Part shown: positions 46,758 to 54,751 of the stretch, piece by piece | Numbering within the stretch: the stretch's first letter is position 1 | Layout of the letters: the number at the start of each line of letters is the position of its first letter | Assembly (NCBI RefSeq): GCF_003387575.1 | Contig: NZ_QUAB01000038.1 | Coordinates: 19,167 to 83,166, forward strand | Length of the DNA stretch: 64,000 nucleotides | Direction: 5' to 3' | Source: Microbacterium bovistercoris | GTDB taxonomy: Bacteria; Actinomycetota; Actinomycetes; Actinomycetales; Microbacteriaceae | Made by a program: the position numbers and the translations under genes | The notes under the pieces: model-generated | Seen by the model: the letters and a program-made list of their open reading frames with translations, nothing else | Told to the model about the DNA's origin: nothing | Database searches by the model: none

Positions 46758-46844
46758 TCCGTTCCCCGCGACGGGATCCTGCCGTTCATCGGCGGATATC
46801 GGACGTCGCATCCGGAACCCGCCTTCGTCGGTCGCCGGCGTGAA

Positions 46845-46850
46845 TAGAGT
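46845..46850 (+). promoter_or_regulatory. Leaderless -10 box of the EamA gene
   Basis: TAGAGT followed by 6 nt and the GTG at 46857. Confidence 0.6.
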
Positions 46851-46856
46851 TCGGGA

Positions 46857-47795
46857 GTGACCTCGACCACTGCTCCCCCGCAAGCCGCCACGACGCGCCC
46901 GCAGACCGCGTCGATCGTGATCCAGTTCGTCCTCACCGGGATCGTGTGGGGCTCGAGCTTCCTGTTCATGAAGGTCGCGCTGGGCGGGATCTCACCCGCG
47001 CAGGTGGCCTGGTCCCGGCTGCTGCTCGGCGCCCTCGCGCTCGGCCTGTTCGTCGTCCTGCGCCGCGATCGGCTGCCCACGACGGGGCGCATCTGGATGC
47101 ACCTGACGGTCGTCGCCGTGACGTTCTGCGTCGTGCCGTTCCTCATCTTCGCGTGGGCGCAGCAGCACGTGAGCTCCGGCCTGTCCAGCATCTACAACGC
47201 GACGACGCCGATCATGACCGCGATCATGGCCTGGGCGGTGCTGCGCGTCGAGCGGCTGAAGCCGGGGCAGATCGCCGGCATCCTGATCGGCATCCTCGGC
47301 GTGATGGTCATCATCGCCCCCTGGAGCGGGATGGACGCCACCCAGGGCATCGGCGCGCAGCTGGCGATCCTCGGCGCGACGGCCTGCTACGGGTTCAGCT
47401 TCGCCTACATGCGCCGCTTCCTCGCCGACTCCGGAGTGAGCGCCCTGGTGTTCTCGTTCCTGAACATCGGCCTCGCCGCGGCGATCATGCTGCTGCTCAC
47501 CCCCGTACTGGTGCTCACGCCGGTGCGACTCGACGCGGGGATCGTCCTGGCCGTCGTGCTCCTCGGCTTCCTGGGCACCGGGCTCGCCTACGTGTGGAAT
47601 CAGAACGTGCTGCGCGCCTGGGGCCCGACCCGCGCGTCGACGGTGACCTACATCACCCCGGTGGTCGGAGTGACGCTCGGCGTGCTCGTGCTGCACGAGC
47701 AGGTGAGCTGGAACGAGCCGGTCGGGGCGCTGATCGTGTTCGCCGGCATCCTGCTGGCGCAGGATCGCCTGCGACTCCGGCGCCGGGAGGCGTGA
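46857..47795 (+). CDS. DMT-family (EamA) transporter
   Basis: 312 aa, ten membrane helices in two EamA repeats. First repeat: GIVWGSSFLFMKVAL and IYNATTPIMTAIMAW; second repeat: NQNVLRAWGPTRASTVTYITPVVGVTLGVLVL. Members export amino acids or metabolites; the substrate is not predictable. Starts with GTG behind TAGAGT. Convergent with yceI. Confidence 0.9.
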   Translation: MTSTTAPPQAATTRPQTASIVIQFVLTGIVWGSSFLFMKVALGGISPAQVAWSRLLLGALALGLFVVLRRDRLPTTGRIWMHLTVVAVTFCVVPFLIFAWAQQHVSSGLSSIYNATTPIMTAIMAWAVLRVERLKPGQIAGILIGILGVMVIIAPWSGMDATQGIGAQLAILGATACYGFSFAYMRRFLADSGVSALVFSFLNIGLAAAIMLLLTPVLVLTPVRLDAGIVLAVVLLGFLGTGLAYVWNQNVLRAWGPTRASTVTYITPVVGVTLGVLVLHEQVSWNEPVGALIVFAGILLAQDRLRLRRREA

Positions 47796-47804
47796 GGACG
47801 CGGA

Positions 47805-47836
47805 AAGGGTGCGGATGCCGCAGCATCCGCACCCTT
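47805..47836. terminator. Bidirectional terminator between EamA gene and yceI
   Basis: 14-bp perfect stem AAGGGTGCGGATGC / GCATCCGCACCCTT with a 4-nt loop, followed by T residues. Confidence 0.8.
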
Positions 47837-47849
47837 CGATGTGAGGCGA

Positions 47850-48401
47850 TCAGGCCTGCAGCGAGCCCTGCAGGTCGAGGTTGATCTTGATGTCCTTGCC
47901 GACCAGGACGCCGCCGGTCTCGAGGGCCTGGTTCCAGGTGAGGCCGAAGTCCTCGCGGTTGATGGTCGCGGTGGCGGAAGCGCCGGCCTTGTAGTTGCCC
48001 CACGGGTCGGTGCCGAAGCCGCCGAAGTCCAGCGCGAAGCTGACCGGCTTGGTGATGCCGCGGATGGTCAGGTCGCCGTCGACGAACAGGTCGCCGTCCT
48101 CGACGCGAGCACCGGTCGACACGAAGTCCATGGTGGGGTGGTTCTCGGCGTCGAAGAAGTCGGCGGAACGCAGGTGCGCGTCGCGGTTCTCGTCGTTGGT
48201 GTCGATCGAGGTGACATCGACGCTGGCCTCGACCTTCGCCTCGAGCGGGTTCTCGGGGGCGATCAGGGTCGCGCTCTTCACGCCGAAGCTGCCGCGCACC
48301 TTCGAGATCATCATGTGGCGAACGCTGAAGGTGACCTCGCTGTGCGAAGGGTCGAGGTTCCAGGTGCCGGCGCGGTAGCCGGGGACGTCGATGGTGCTCA
48401 T
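47850..48401 (-). CDS. YceI family protein
   Basis: 183 aa lipocalin-like YceI protein that binds isoprenoid or amphiphilic molecules. WNLDPSHSEVTFSVRHMMISKVRG at the N-terminus and DGDLTIRGITKPVSFALDF are diagnostic. No signal peptide, so cytoplasmic as in other actinobacterial members. AAGGAG precedes the ATG at 48401. Its promoter region shares a 13-nt element with the LLM oxidoreductase promoter, hinting at common redox/quinone-type regulation. Confidence 0.93.
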   Translation of the reverse strand: MSTIDVPGYRAGTWNLDPSHSEVTFSVRHMMISKVRGSFGVKSATLIAPENPLEAKVEASVDVTSIDTNDENRDAHLRSADFFDAENHPTMDFVSTGARVEDGDLFVDGDLTIRGITKPVSFALDFGGFGTDPWGNYKAGASATATINREDFGLTWNQALETGGVLVGKDIKINLDLQGSLQA

Positions 48402-48458
48402 GCTGCTCCTTGGGGAAGTCGTTGCCGCCGATCGGCGACACGGGTTACAACTTACATG

Positions 48459-48471
48459 CAAATGGATGTAT
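48459..48471. promoter_or_regulatory. Candidate operator before yceI (shared with LLM gene)
   Basis: CAAATGGATGTAT, a 12/13 match to the element at 35834. The adjacent TTACATGCAA has the look of a MarR-type half-site pair. Confidence 0.45.
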
Positions 48472-48505
48472 TCCCGAGAATGGGAAAGGGATCCCGAACA
48501 GTGCA

Positions 48506-48540
48506 GAGACCCCCGCCCGCACAGTGCGGACGAGGGTCTC
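48506..48540 (-). terminator. Imperfect terminator hairpin after the FKBP gene
   Basis: GAGACCC...CCGCAC pairs with GTGCGG...GGGTCTC with two internal mismatches, 11 nt past the FKBP stop. Confidence 0.6.
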
Positions 48541-48550
48541 GGAGTACTTG

Positions 48551-48919
48551 TCAGCCGACGGCGACGAGATCGATGATGAAGATCAGCGTCTTCCCGGACA
48601 GGAAGTGACCGGCACCCGCCGGGCCGTAAGCCAGGTGCGGCGGGATGACCAGCTCGCGGCGTCCGCCCACCTTCATGCCGGGGATGCCCTCCTGCCAGCC
48701 CTGGATCAGGCCGCGCAGAGGGAACTGGATGGTCTCGCCGCGACCCCACGAAGAGTCGAACTCCTCGCCGGTGTCGTACTCGACACCGGCGTAGTGCACG
48801 GTGACGGTGTCGCCGGGCTTCGCCTCGGCACCGTCTCCGGCGATGATGTCGCGGATGACGAGCTCCGCGGGAGCCGGGCCTGCGGGGGCGTCGAACTCTG
48901 GCTTTGTGCGATCTGTCAT
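48551..48919 (-). CDS. FKBP-type peptidyl-prolyl isomerase
   Basis: 122 aa cytoplasmic FKBP. HYAGVEYDTGEEFDSSWGRGE, GLIQGWQEGIPGMKVGGRR and IPPHLAYGPAGAGH carry the aromatic active-site pocket. Prolyl isomerase aiding protein folding. The ATG at 48919 is preceded by TTACAT and a GGAGG that is only one base away, so it may also be leaderless. Confidence 0.94.
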   Translation of the reverse strand: MTDRTKPEFDAPAGPAPAELVIRDIIAGDGAEAKPGDTVTVHYAGVEYDTGEEFDSSWGRGETIQFPLRGLIQGWQEGIPGMKVGGRRELVIPPHLAYGPAGAGHFLSGKTLIFIIDLVAVG

Positions 48920-48996
48920 GCCTCCATGTAACCGGACGGCCCGCGCACGGTCAACGCGAGGGGGCTTGCCGAGAGCGAACACGATCGTGGAGACAG

Positions 48997-49048
48997 ACTC
49001 AGCGCCCGGTGCTGCGGCGATGCCTGCAAGCGAATCCGGGCGCTGAGT
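48997..49048. repeat. 13-bp inverted repeat with 26-nt loop after the PrsW gene
   Basis: ACTCAGCGCCCGG / CCGGGCGCTGAGT at 48997-49009 and 49036-49048. It could terminate the PrsW transcript, though the loop is unusually long. Confidence 0.5.
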
Positions 49049-49093
49049 TGATCTGTACCCAGGGTGCCTCACACCTCTGCGACTGTCAAGGGT

Positions 49094-50341
49094 TCAGTAC
49101 GCCAGCAGCGCCGCCCGCGTCGCGCGAGTGCGCACGAGAAGGGCGTGCTCGTCGGCCGCCGCGAACCTGTCATGACCGGTGATCGCCCGCTGCCGGACCG
49201 CGGCCAACTCCGTCGCATCGCGGATGAACGACTTCATCAGCGGTCGGCGATCACCGCGCAGCGACGACGCCCACCTCATCGCCGTCCTCCTCCCCGCAGG
49301 CGTGGCCAGCATCGTGACCTCCTCGGGCGTGAACCATCCCGCCTTCGCATAGTCCCCGAGCCTTTCCCTCGTCAGCCTGGCCTCTTCGCGGCGCAGCCCG
49401 ACGATGCCCAGGATGAAGCCGACGAACAGGGGCACCTGCATCGTCAGGTAGAGCGGGAAGAAGTCCCCGAACAGCGAGGACCCGTTCCACAGCGCGTGCA
49501 GCGCGATGGCGCCGAGCACTCCGATGCATCCCGTGCCGAACGCGCTCTCGGCGCTCGCCCCGCGTCGCGCGGCGATTCCGATGGCGAAGCCGGTCAGCGA
49601 GGTGAACATGGCGTGTGCGAAGGGCGACATCAGTCCGCGCACGACGAACGTCGCGGTGAGCTGCTGCCCGCCGCCCTCGTGCACGCTGATCGCGAAGTAC
49701 TGGATGTTCTCGGTGAATGCGAACCCCGCTCCGACCAAGGCGCCGTACACCACGCCGTCGACCGGACCGTTGAAGGCCCGGCGGGCGAAGACGTAGATCA
49801 GGAAGACGCCGAGACCCTTGCCGATCTCCTCGACCAGCGGGGCCTGGACGACCGCGGTGAGGCCGTCCGGACGATCTCCGAAGACCAGTCCGAGGCCACG
49901 GTCGACGAGCAGTGCGATACCGACGGCGCCGATCGCTCCCCATGCCAGCGCGAACACCACCAGACTGCGAGGTTCGGGCTCCCAGCGGTCGATCAACCAC
50001 ACGCCGAGCAGCACGATGGACAGCGGAACGAGCGCGAGGATCAGGCCGAGGACGGATGCCCCGGTGCCGAGCGCGTTCACGAAGTACCCGATCAGCTGCA
50101 GCAGGGCGAAGGCGAGCACGCCGAAGACCCAGATCGACATCGTCCTGCCCTTGCGCACCGGCGTCGGCAGCGCGGGCAGCGCCGGACCAGGCGCCGGGGC
50201 GACCGGAGCCTGCGGCGCGAGGCGCGTCGGGTTCTTCGCCAGCGCCGACGGGTACGTCGGTCGCGGCGGCTGATACGCGTGCGGTCCGCCGCCCTGTGCG
50301 GGCGGCGGACCGTAGGCGGGCGGCTGTCCTCCGGAGGTCAT
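49094..50341 (-). CDS. PrsW-family intramembrane metalloprotease
   Basis: 415 aa. A Pro/Gly-rich N-terminus (~65 residues) precedes eight or so membrane helices. PrsW motifs are present: EExxK in LVEEIGKGLG, ENIQY in FAFTENIQYF and histidines in FAHAMFTS and ALHALWNG. PrsW cleaves anti-sigma factors in Bacillus; the target here is unknown. A cytoplasmic C-terminal tail follows. TAGGCT lies 7 nt before the ATG at 50341. Confidence 0.88.
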   Translation of the reverse strand: MTSGGQPPAYGPPPAQGGGPHAYQPPRPTYPSALAKNPTRLAPQAPVAPAPGPALPALPTPVRKGRTMSIWVFGVLAFALLQLIGYFVNALGTGASVLGLILALVPLSIVLLGVWLIDRWEPEPRSLVVFALAWGAIGAVGIALLVDRGLGLVFGDRPDGLTAVVQAPLVEEIGKGLGVFLIYVFARRAFNGPVDGVVYGALVGAGFAFTENIQYFAISVHEGGGQQLTATFVVRGLMSPFAHAMFTSLTGFAIGIAARRGASAESAFGTGCIGVLGAIALHALWNGSSLFGDFFPLYLTMQVPLFVGFILGIVGLRREEARLTRERLGDYAKAGWFTPEEVTMLATPAGRRTAMRWASSLRGDRRPLMKSFIRDATELAAVRQRAITGHDRFAAADEHALLVRTRATRAALLAY

Positions 50342-50348
50342 GGTGGAC

Positions 50349-50354
50349 AGCCTA
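50349..50354 (-). promoter_or_regulatory. Leaderless -10 box of the PrsW gene
   Basis: TAGGCT on the minus strand, 7 nt before the ATG. Confidence 0.5.
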
Positions 50355-50367
50355 TGGCGCAGGTCGC

Positions 50368-51819
50368 TCAGTCGTCTTCCGCGGCGATCACCGGAATCGC
50401 GGCGGTGATGGCCTCCAGGCCGGACAGGCGCGCAGGCGAGAGCTGCTTGGTGACCTCTTCCCGCGACATCAGTCCGGCTTCGACGACGAGGTCGGCGACG
50501 TTGCGGCCCGTCAGCAGCGCCGTCTTCGCCAGTGCGGCGGATGCCGCGTACCCGATGAACGGGGTGAGCGCGGTGACGACGCCGACCGAGGCGCCCACCA
50601 TGGCCCCCAGACGGTCGGTGTTCGCCGTGATGCCGTCGACGCAGTTCACGCGCAGCGTCCACATCGCCTGACGCATCCAGGTGATGGACTGGAAGATCGA
50701 GTGCGCGATGACCGGCTCGAAGGCGTTCAGCTGCAACTGGCCCGCCTCGGCCGCCATCGTGACGGTCATGTCGGCGCCGGCGACGGCGAACGCCACCTGG
50801 TTGACGACCTCGGGGATCACCGGGTTCACCTTGCCGGGCATGATGCTGGACCCCGCCTGCATCGCAGGCAGGTTGATCTCGCCGAGCCCGGCCTGCGGAC
50901 CCGACGAGAGCAGACGCAGGTCGTTGCAGATCTTGGAGAGCTTCATCGCATTGCGCTTCAGCGACGACGAGAACGACATGAACGCACCCGTGTCGCTGGT
51001 CGCCTCGACGAGGTCGCCCGCGGTCTGCAGGTCGAGACCGGTGATCTCGCGCAGGTGCTTCAGCACCGCCGGCGCGTAACCCGGGTGCGTGGTGATGCCG
51101 GTGCCGATCGCAGTGGCGCCCATGTTGATCTCGAACATCAGCGACGCGTTCTCGGTGAGACGGCTGTGGTCCTCGCCCAGGGTCACGCCGAAGCCGCGGA
51201 ACTCCTGACCAAGGGTCATCGGCACGGCGTCCTGCAGCTGGGTGCGGCCCACCTTGAGGATGTCGTGGAACTCGTGACCCTTCTTCAGGAAAGAGCCGCG
51301 CAGCAGATCGAGCTCCTCGAGCAGCGAGCGCAGGGTGAGCGACAGGCCGATCTTCACCGAGGTCGGATACACGTCGTTGGTGGACTGGCTGCGGTTGGTG
51401 TGGTCGATGGGCGAAAGGAAGTCGTAGTCGCCCTTCTCGCGCCCGGCCATCTCGAGCGCGATGTTGGTGATGACCTCGTTCGCGTTCATGTTCGTCGAGG
51501 TGCCGGCGCCGCCCTGGATGACGCCGACCACGAACTGGTCGTGGAATTCGCCGTCGATCACCCGCTGCGCGGCGCGGTCGATGAGGTCGGCGCGCTCGGC
51601 GTCGAGAACGCCGATCTCCCTGTTCGCGCGCGCGCTGGCCTGCTTGACCATCGCGAGTGCCTTGACGAGATCGGGATACACCGAGATGGGACGCTTCGTG
51701 ATCGGGAAGTTCTCCTCGGCACGGAGCGTGTGCACACCGTAATAGGCGTCCACGGGGATCTCCATGCTTCCGATCGAATCGGTCTCGGTGCGAGTGCGGG
51801 CAGGCGCGTCAGCGGCCAT
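50368..51819 (-). CDS. aspA: Aspartate ammonia-lyase
   Basis: 483 aa, fumarase/aspartase superfamily; converts aspartate to fumarate and ammonia. GSSIMPGKVNP is the signature loop; GGAGTSTNMNANEV and THPGYAPAVLKHL are typical of AspA rather than fumarase, and length fits. AAGGATG lies before the ATG. Fumarase C remains a lower-probability alternative. The PrsW gene is 26 nt downstream but has its own start signal. Confidence 0.9.
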   Translation of the reverse strand: MAADAPARTRTETDSIGSMEIPVDAYYGVHTLRAEENFPITKRPISVYPDLVKALAMVKQASARANREIGVLDAERADLIDRAAQRVIDGEFHDQFVVGVIQGGAGTSTNMNANEVITNIALEMAGREKGDYDFLSPIDHTNRSQSTNDVYPTSVKIGLSLTLRSLLEELDLLRGSFLKKGHEFHDILKVGRTQLQDAVPMTLGQEFRGFGVTLGEDHSRLTENASLMFEINMGATAIGTGITTHPGYAPAVLKHLREITGLDLQTAGDLVEATSDTGAFMSFSSSLKRNAMKLSKICNDLRLLSSGPQAGLGEINLPAMQAGSSIMPGKVNPVIPEVVNQVAFAVAGADMTVTMAAEAGQLQLNAFEPVIAHSIFQSITWMRQAMWTLRVNCVDGITANTDRLGAMVGASVGVVTALTPFIGYAASAALAKTALLTGRNVADLVVEAGLMSREEVTKQLSPARLSGLEAITAAIPVIAAEDD

Positions 51820-51873
51820 GTCACATCCTTGTGGGGTGTTCGGCGAGTACGGGAAGCGGGGGATGCTCCCAGT

Positions 51874-52782
51874 CTACGCCGGGGGCTTGCGCGAGAACGC
51901 CTCCAGCCGCTGCTCCGGGGTGAGCGCTGCCATCTCGCGCACCCACTCCTCCGAGAAGTAGTCCCCGGTGGGCGCGTCGACCACAGGGACGACGGTGTGC
52001 GTGATCGTGTCGGGGTACACGTGCACCAAGTGGAACGACTGTCCGGCATCCGTTCCGTTCACCTCGACCGCGGGCAGGGCGACGTTCATCGTGTAGCACG
52101 TCGACGAGGCGACGCTCACGGGCACCCCGGCGAAGACGCCGGACGACGAGTAGTGCAGGTGCCCCGCGAGGATGCCGCGGACGTCGGTGCCTCGCACGAC
52201 GTCGGCGAACTCGTCCTGGTGCCTCAGCTCGAGGATGTCGAACAGCGGCAGGTGCGAGGGCAGCGGCGGGTGGTGCAGCGCCAGCAGAGTGCCGTGCGGG
52301 GCAGGCGTGCGCAGCTGCCCGGCGAGCCAGTCCAGCTGCGCGCCGTCGAGGTCGCCGTGATGCCATCCGGGCACGCTCGAGTCCAGCGCGATCAGGCGCA
52401 GGCCGTCGAGATCCCAGACTCCGGTGACGGGTTCCTCGGTCGCCTCGGCGTCGAGCAGTTCGGCCCGCAGCGCCGGCCGCTCGTCATGGTTCCCCGCCAC
52501 CCAGACGATCGGGCAGCCGAGTTCGGCCGCCACGGGCTCCAGCGCCGCGCGCAGACGGCGGTACGCATCCGGCTCGCCGAAGTCGGTGAGGTCGCCGGTG
52601 ACGACGATCGCCGACGGTGCCGGATGCACGCGACGCACGGCCTGCAGCGTGCGGGCCAGATTGGCGTCGGAATCGGCTCCGCCGGCATGCCGTGCTCCCC
52701 CGGCGAGGAAGTGCGGGTCGCTGAGATGGATGATCGTGTGCGACGCCGCCTCATGACGACCGAACGCGGGAAGGGCGGTCAT
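51874..52782 (-). CDS. CpdA-like class III cyclic-nucleotide phosphodiesterase / metallophosphoesterase
   Basis: 302 aa calcineurin-like phosphoesterase. The five metal motifs are complete: LSDPHF (residues ~20-25), GDLTDFGE, GNHDER, HHPP and GHLHYS. Similarity is to 3',5'-cAMP phosphodiesterase CpdA, so cAMP turnover is likely but other phosphodiesters are possible. TATCAT lies 6 nt before the ATG at 52782. Confidence 0.88.
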   Translation of the reverse strand: MTALPAFGRHEAASHTIIHLSDPHFLAGGARHAGGADSDANLARTLQAVRRVHPAPSAIVVTGDLTDFGEPDAYRRLRAALEPVAAELGCPIVWVAGNHDERPALRAELLDAEATEEPVTGVWDLDGLRLIALDSSVPGWHHGDLDGAQLDWLAGQLRTPAPHGTLLALHHPPLPSHLPLFDILELRHQDEFADVVRGTDVRGILAGHLHYSSSGVFAGVPVSVASSTCYTMNVALPAVEVNGTDAGQSFHLVHVYPDTITHTVVPVVDAPTGDYFSEEWVREMAALTPEQRLEAFSRKPPA

Positions 52783-52788
52783 GCCCTC

Positions 52789-52794
52789 ATGATA
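52789..52794 (-). promoter_or_regulatory. Leaderless -10 box of the cpdA-like gene
   Basis: TATCAT on the minus strand, 6 nt before the ATG at 52782. Confidence 0.6.
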
Positions 52795-52800
52795 GGGCGG

Positions 52801-53136
52801 TCAGTGTCCGATCACGATCAGCGTGATGCCGCCGAGCACCGCTGCGCCGCAGAGCACGAAGCAGGCGATCGCCGCGACGAAGGCCAGCGACTTCTGCGCG
52901 TCGGTCAACGGGCTCTTCTTCGCCGCCTTCGCCGCCTGCTTCTCGGCACGGCGGATCTCCTTCTCGGTGAGCACGGTGATCGCGTCGGTGAACTCCGCCG
53001 GCGAGACCACGGGGATGCGCCCGGCGCGCACCAGCATGCGAAGACCCAGTGAGTAGAACGCCACGATCGCGACGGCACCGATCAGCGCCGCGAGGAAGAC
53101 GTAGCCGAAGGCGATCCAGTCGATCTCGACGCTCAT
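52801..53136 (-). CDS. Small membrane protein coupled to pit
   Basis: 111 aa with two membrane helices (residues ~8-30 and ~83-108) separated by a basic, Ala/Lys-rich cytoplasmic stretch (EIRRAEKQAAKAAKKSP). No family recognised with confidence. Its ATG overlaps the pit stop by 4 nt, so it may assist or regulate the phosphate transporter; that is inference from coupling. Confidence 0.75.
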   Translation of the reverse strand: MSVEIDWIAFGYVFLAALIGAVAIVAFYSLGLRMLVRAGRIPVVSPAEFTDAITVLTEKEIRRAEKQAAKAAKKSPLTDAQKSLAFVAAIACFVLCGAAVLGGITLIVIGH

Positions 53137-54599
53137 CGTGCGTCCTCCTGCTCATCGATGTCGAGGTCCCATTCGGCGAGCTCGGCGCGCTTGCGGCGGC
53201 TGCCGCTGAGCGCCTCCCACTCCTTGGCCGCCTGATCGGCCTCGGCGTACTTCTGCGCGGCGCGCTCGGCTGCCTTGCGCGCCGCCTTGACCTCGCTGGG
53301 CGTTCCGCCCTTCTTCTTCAGCTTCTTGGCCCTCTGCGCAGCACGTTCGGCTTCGTCGGCCTTGCGCTCCGCGCGCTCCAGGGCACGCATGAGCTCGATG
53401 CGGCTGGTGCGACGGGTGGGGCCGGGCACCTCCGGCTGGTCGACGGCGAGACCCGACTCGGCGACATCGCTCATCGCGTTCGACGAGGTGACCGCGTTCC
53501 TGCGGGAGCGCAGGAAGAGGCCCACGATGATGACGACGGCCGCGATGGCGTCGATGATGACTCCCCAGCCGTCCAGCCAGACGACCAGGAGTGCGGCGAT
53601 GGCGCCGACGGCGCCGGCTGCAGGCAGCGTGAGCAGCCAGCCGAGGCCGATGCGTCCAGCCGTGCGCCAGCGCACCGTGGAGCCGCGACGACCGAGACCG
53701 GAGCCGATGACGGAGCCCGACGCGACCTGGGTGGTCGAGAGCGCGAATCCGAAGGCGCTGGAGGCGAGGATGGTGGCGGCCGTCGAGCTCTCGGCGGAGA
53801 AGCCCTGCGCCGGCTTCACCTCGGTGAGGCCCTTGCCGAGGGTGCGGATGATGCGCCAGCCCCCGAGGTAGGTGCCCAGTGCGATGGTGAAGGCACAGGC
53901 CACGACCACCCAGAACTCCGGGTTGTGATAGTCCTCGCTGCCCGGGTCGCCGGTCTGCCAGCCGACGGTGATCAGTGCGAGCGTGATGACGCCCATGGTC
54001 TTCTGGGCGTCGTTCGTGCCGTGCGCGAGCGCGACCATCGACGAGGTGAAGATCTGTCCCCAGCGGAAGCCGGAGCGCCCATCGGGCTTGCCGTCGTAGC
54101 GCCGCGTGATGCCGTAGGCGACCTTGGTCGCGGCGAACGCGATCAGACCGGCCGTGACCGGTGCGATGAGCGCGGGCAGCACGACCTTCGACAGCACCAC
54201 GCCGAAGTTGATGCCGCCGACGCCGACGCCGACCAGGGTCGCGCCGATCAGGCCGCCGAACAGCGCGTGAGACGAGCTGGAGGGCAGACCGAGCAGCCAG
54301 GTGAGCATGTTCCAGGTGATCGCGCCGATCAGGCCCGCGAAGATCAGCGAGGGCAGCAGACCGTGGTCGATCTGATCCTCGCGCACGATGCCGCCCGAGA
54401 CGGTCTTGGCGACCTCCGTGGACAGGAACGCGCCGACCAGGTTCAGCACCGCGGCCAGAAGCACAGCGGTCTTGGGCTTGAGAGCACCGGTGGCGATGGG
54501 CGTGGCCATCGCATTGGCGGTGTCGTGGAAGCCGTTCGTGAAGTCGAAGAACAGTGCCAGCGCGATGACCAGCACGACGATGAGGGCTGCGGTTTCCAC
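53133..54599 (-). CDS. pit: Low-affinity inorganic phosphate transporter
   Basis: 488 aa PiT-family symporter. FDFTNGFHDTANAMATPIATGAL and ALAHGTNDAQKTMGVI are the two duplicated PiT signatures. Ten to eleven membrane helices end near residue 385; a ~100-residue charged, coiled-coil C-terminus follows (ERAERKADEAERAAQRAKK), an extension not found in E. coli PitA. GTG start at 54599; the ribosome site is weak. It lacks an upstream pit accessory (DUF47) gene and instead has the small membrane gene downstream. Confidence 0.93.
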   Translation of the reverse strand: METAALIVVLVIALALFFDFTNGFHDTANAMATPIATGALKPKTAVLLAAVLNLVGAFLSTEVAKTVSGGIVREDQIDHGLLPSLIFAGLIGAITWNMLTWLLGLPSSSSHALFGGLIGATLVGVGVGGINFGVVLSKVVLPALIAPVTAGLIAFAATKVAYGITRRYDGKPDGRSGFRWGQIFTSSMVALAHGTNDAQKTMGVITLALITVGWQTGDPGSEDYHNPEFWVVVACAFTIALGTYLGGWRIIRTLGKGLTEVKPAQGFSAESSTAATILASSAFGFALSTTQVASGSVIGSGLGRRGSTVRWRTAGRIGLGWLLTLPAAGAVGAIAALLVVWLDGWGVIIDAIAAVVIIVGLFLRSRRNAVTSSNAMSDVAESGLAVDQPEVPGPTRRTSRIELMRALERAERKADEAERAAQRAKKLKKKGGTPSEVKAARKAAERAAQKYAEADQAAKEWEALSGSRRKRAELAEWDLDIDEQEDAR

Positions 54600-54739
54600 C
54601 GGTCGCTTTCGTTGAAGATGCAGAGACAGTGCCGACGGAGTCGGCGTGACGAACGAAGAGTTCACCGTGGGTATCAGATCCGTTAATCGGCCCTTCTGAA
54701 TCCTCCCACCCCGCTCCCCCTCGGTCAACTCGCGCCCGG

Positions 54740-54745
54740 TAGCGT
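54740..54745 (+). promoter_or_regulatory. Leaderless -10 box of ptrB
   Basis: TAGCGT followed by 6 nt and the GTG at 54752. Confidence 0.6.
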
Positions 54746-54751
54746 GGAAGG

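Noticed and set aside
49912..53052. A long plus-strand open frame across PrsW, aspA and the cpdA-like gene
   Set aside because: Spans three well-supported minus-strand genes and has no recognisable domain.
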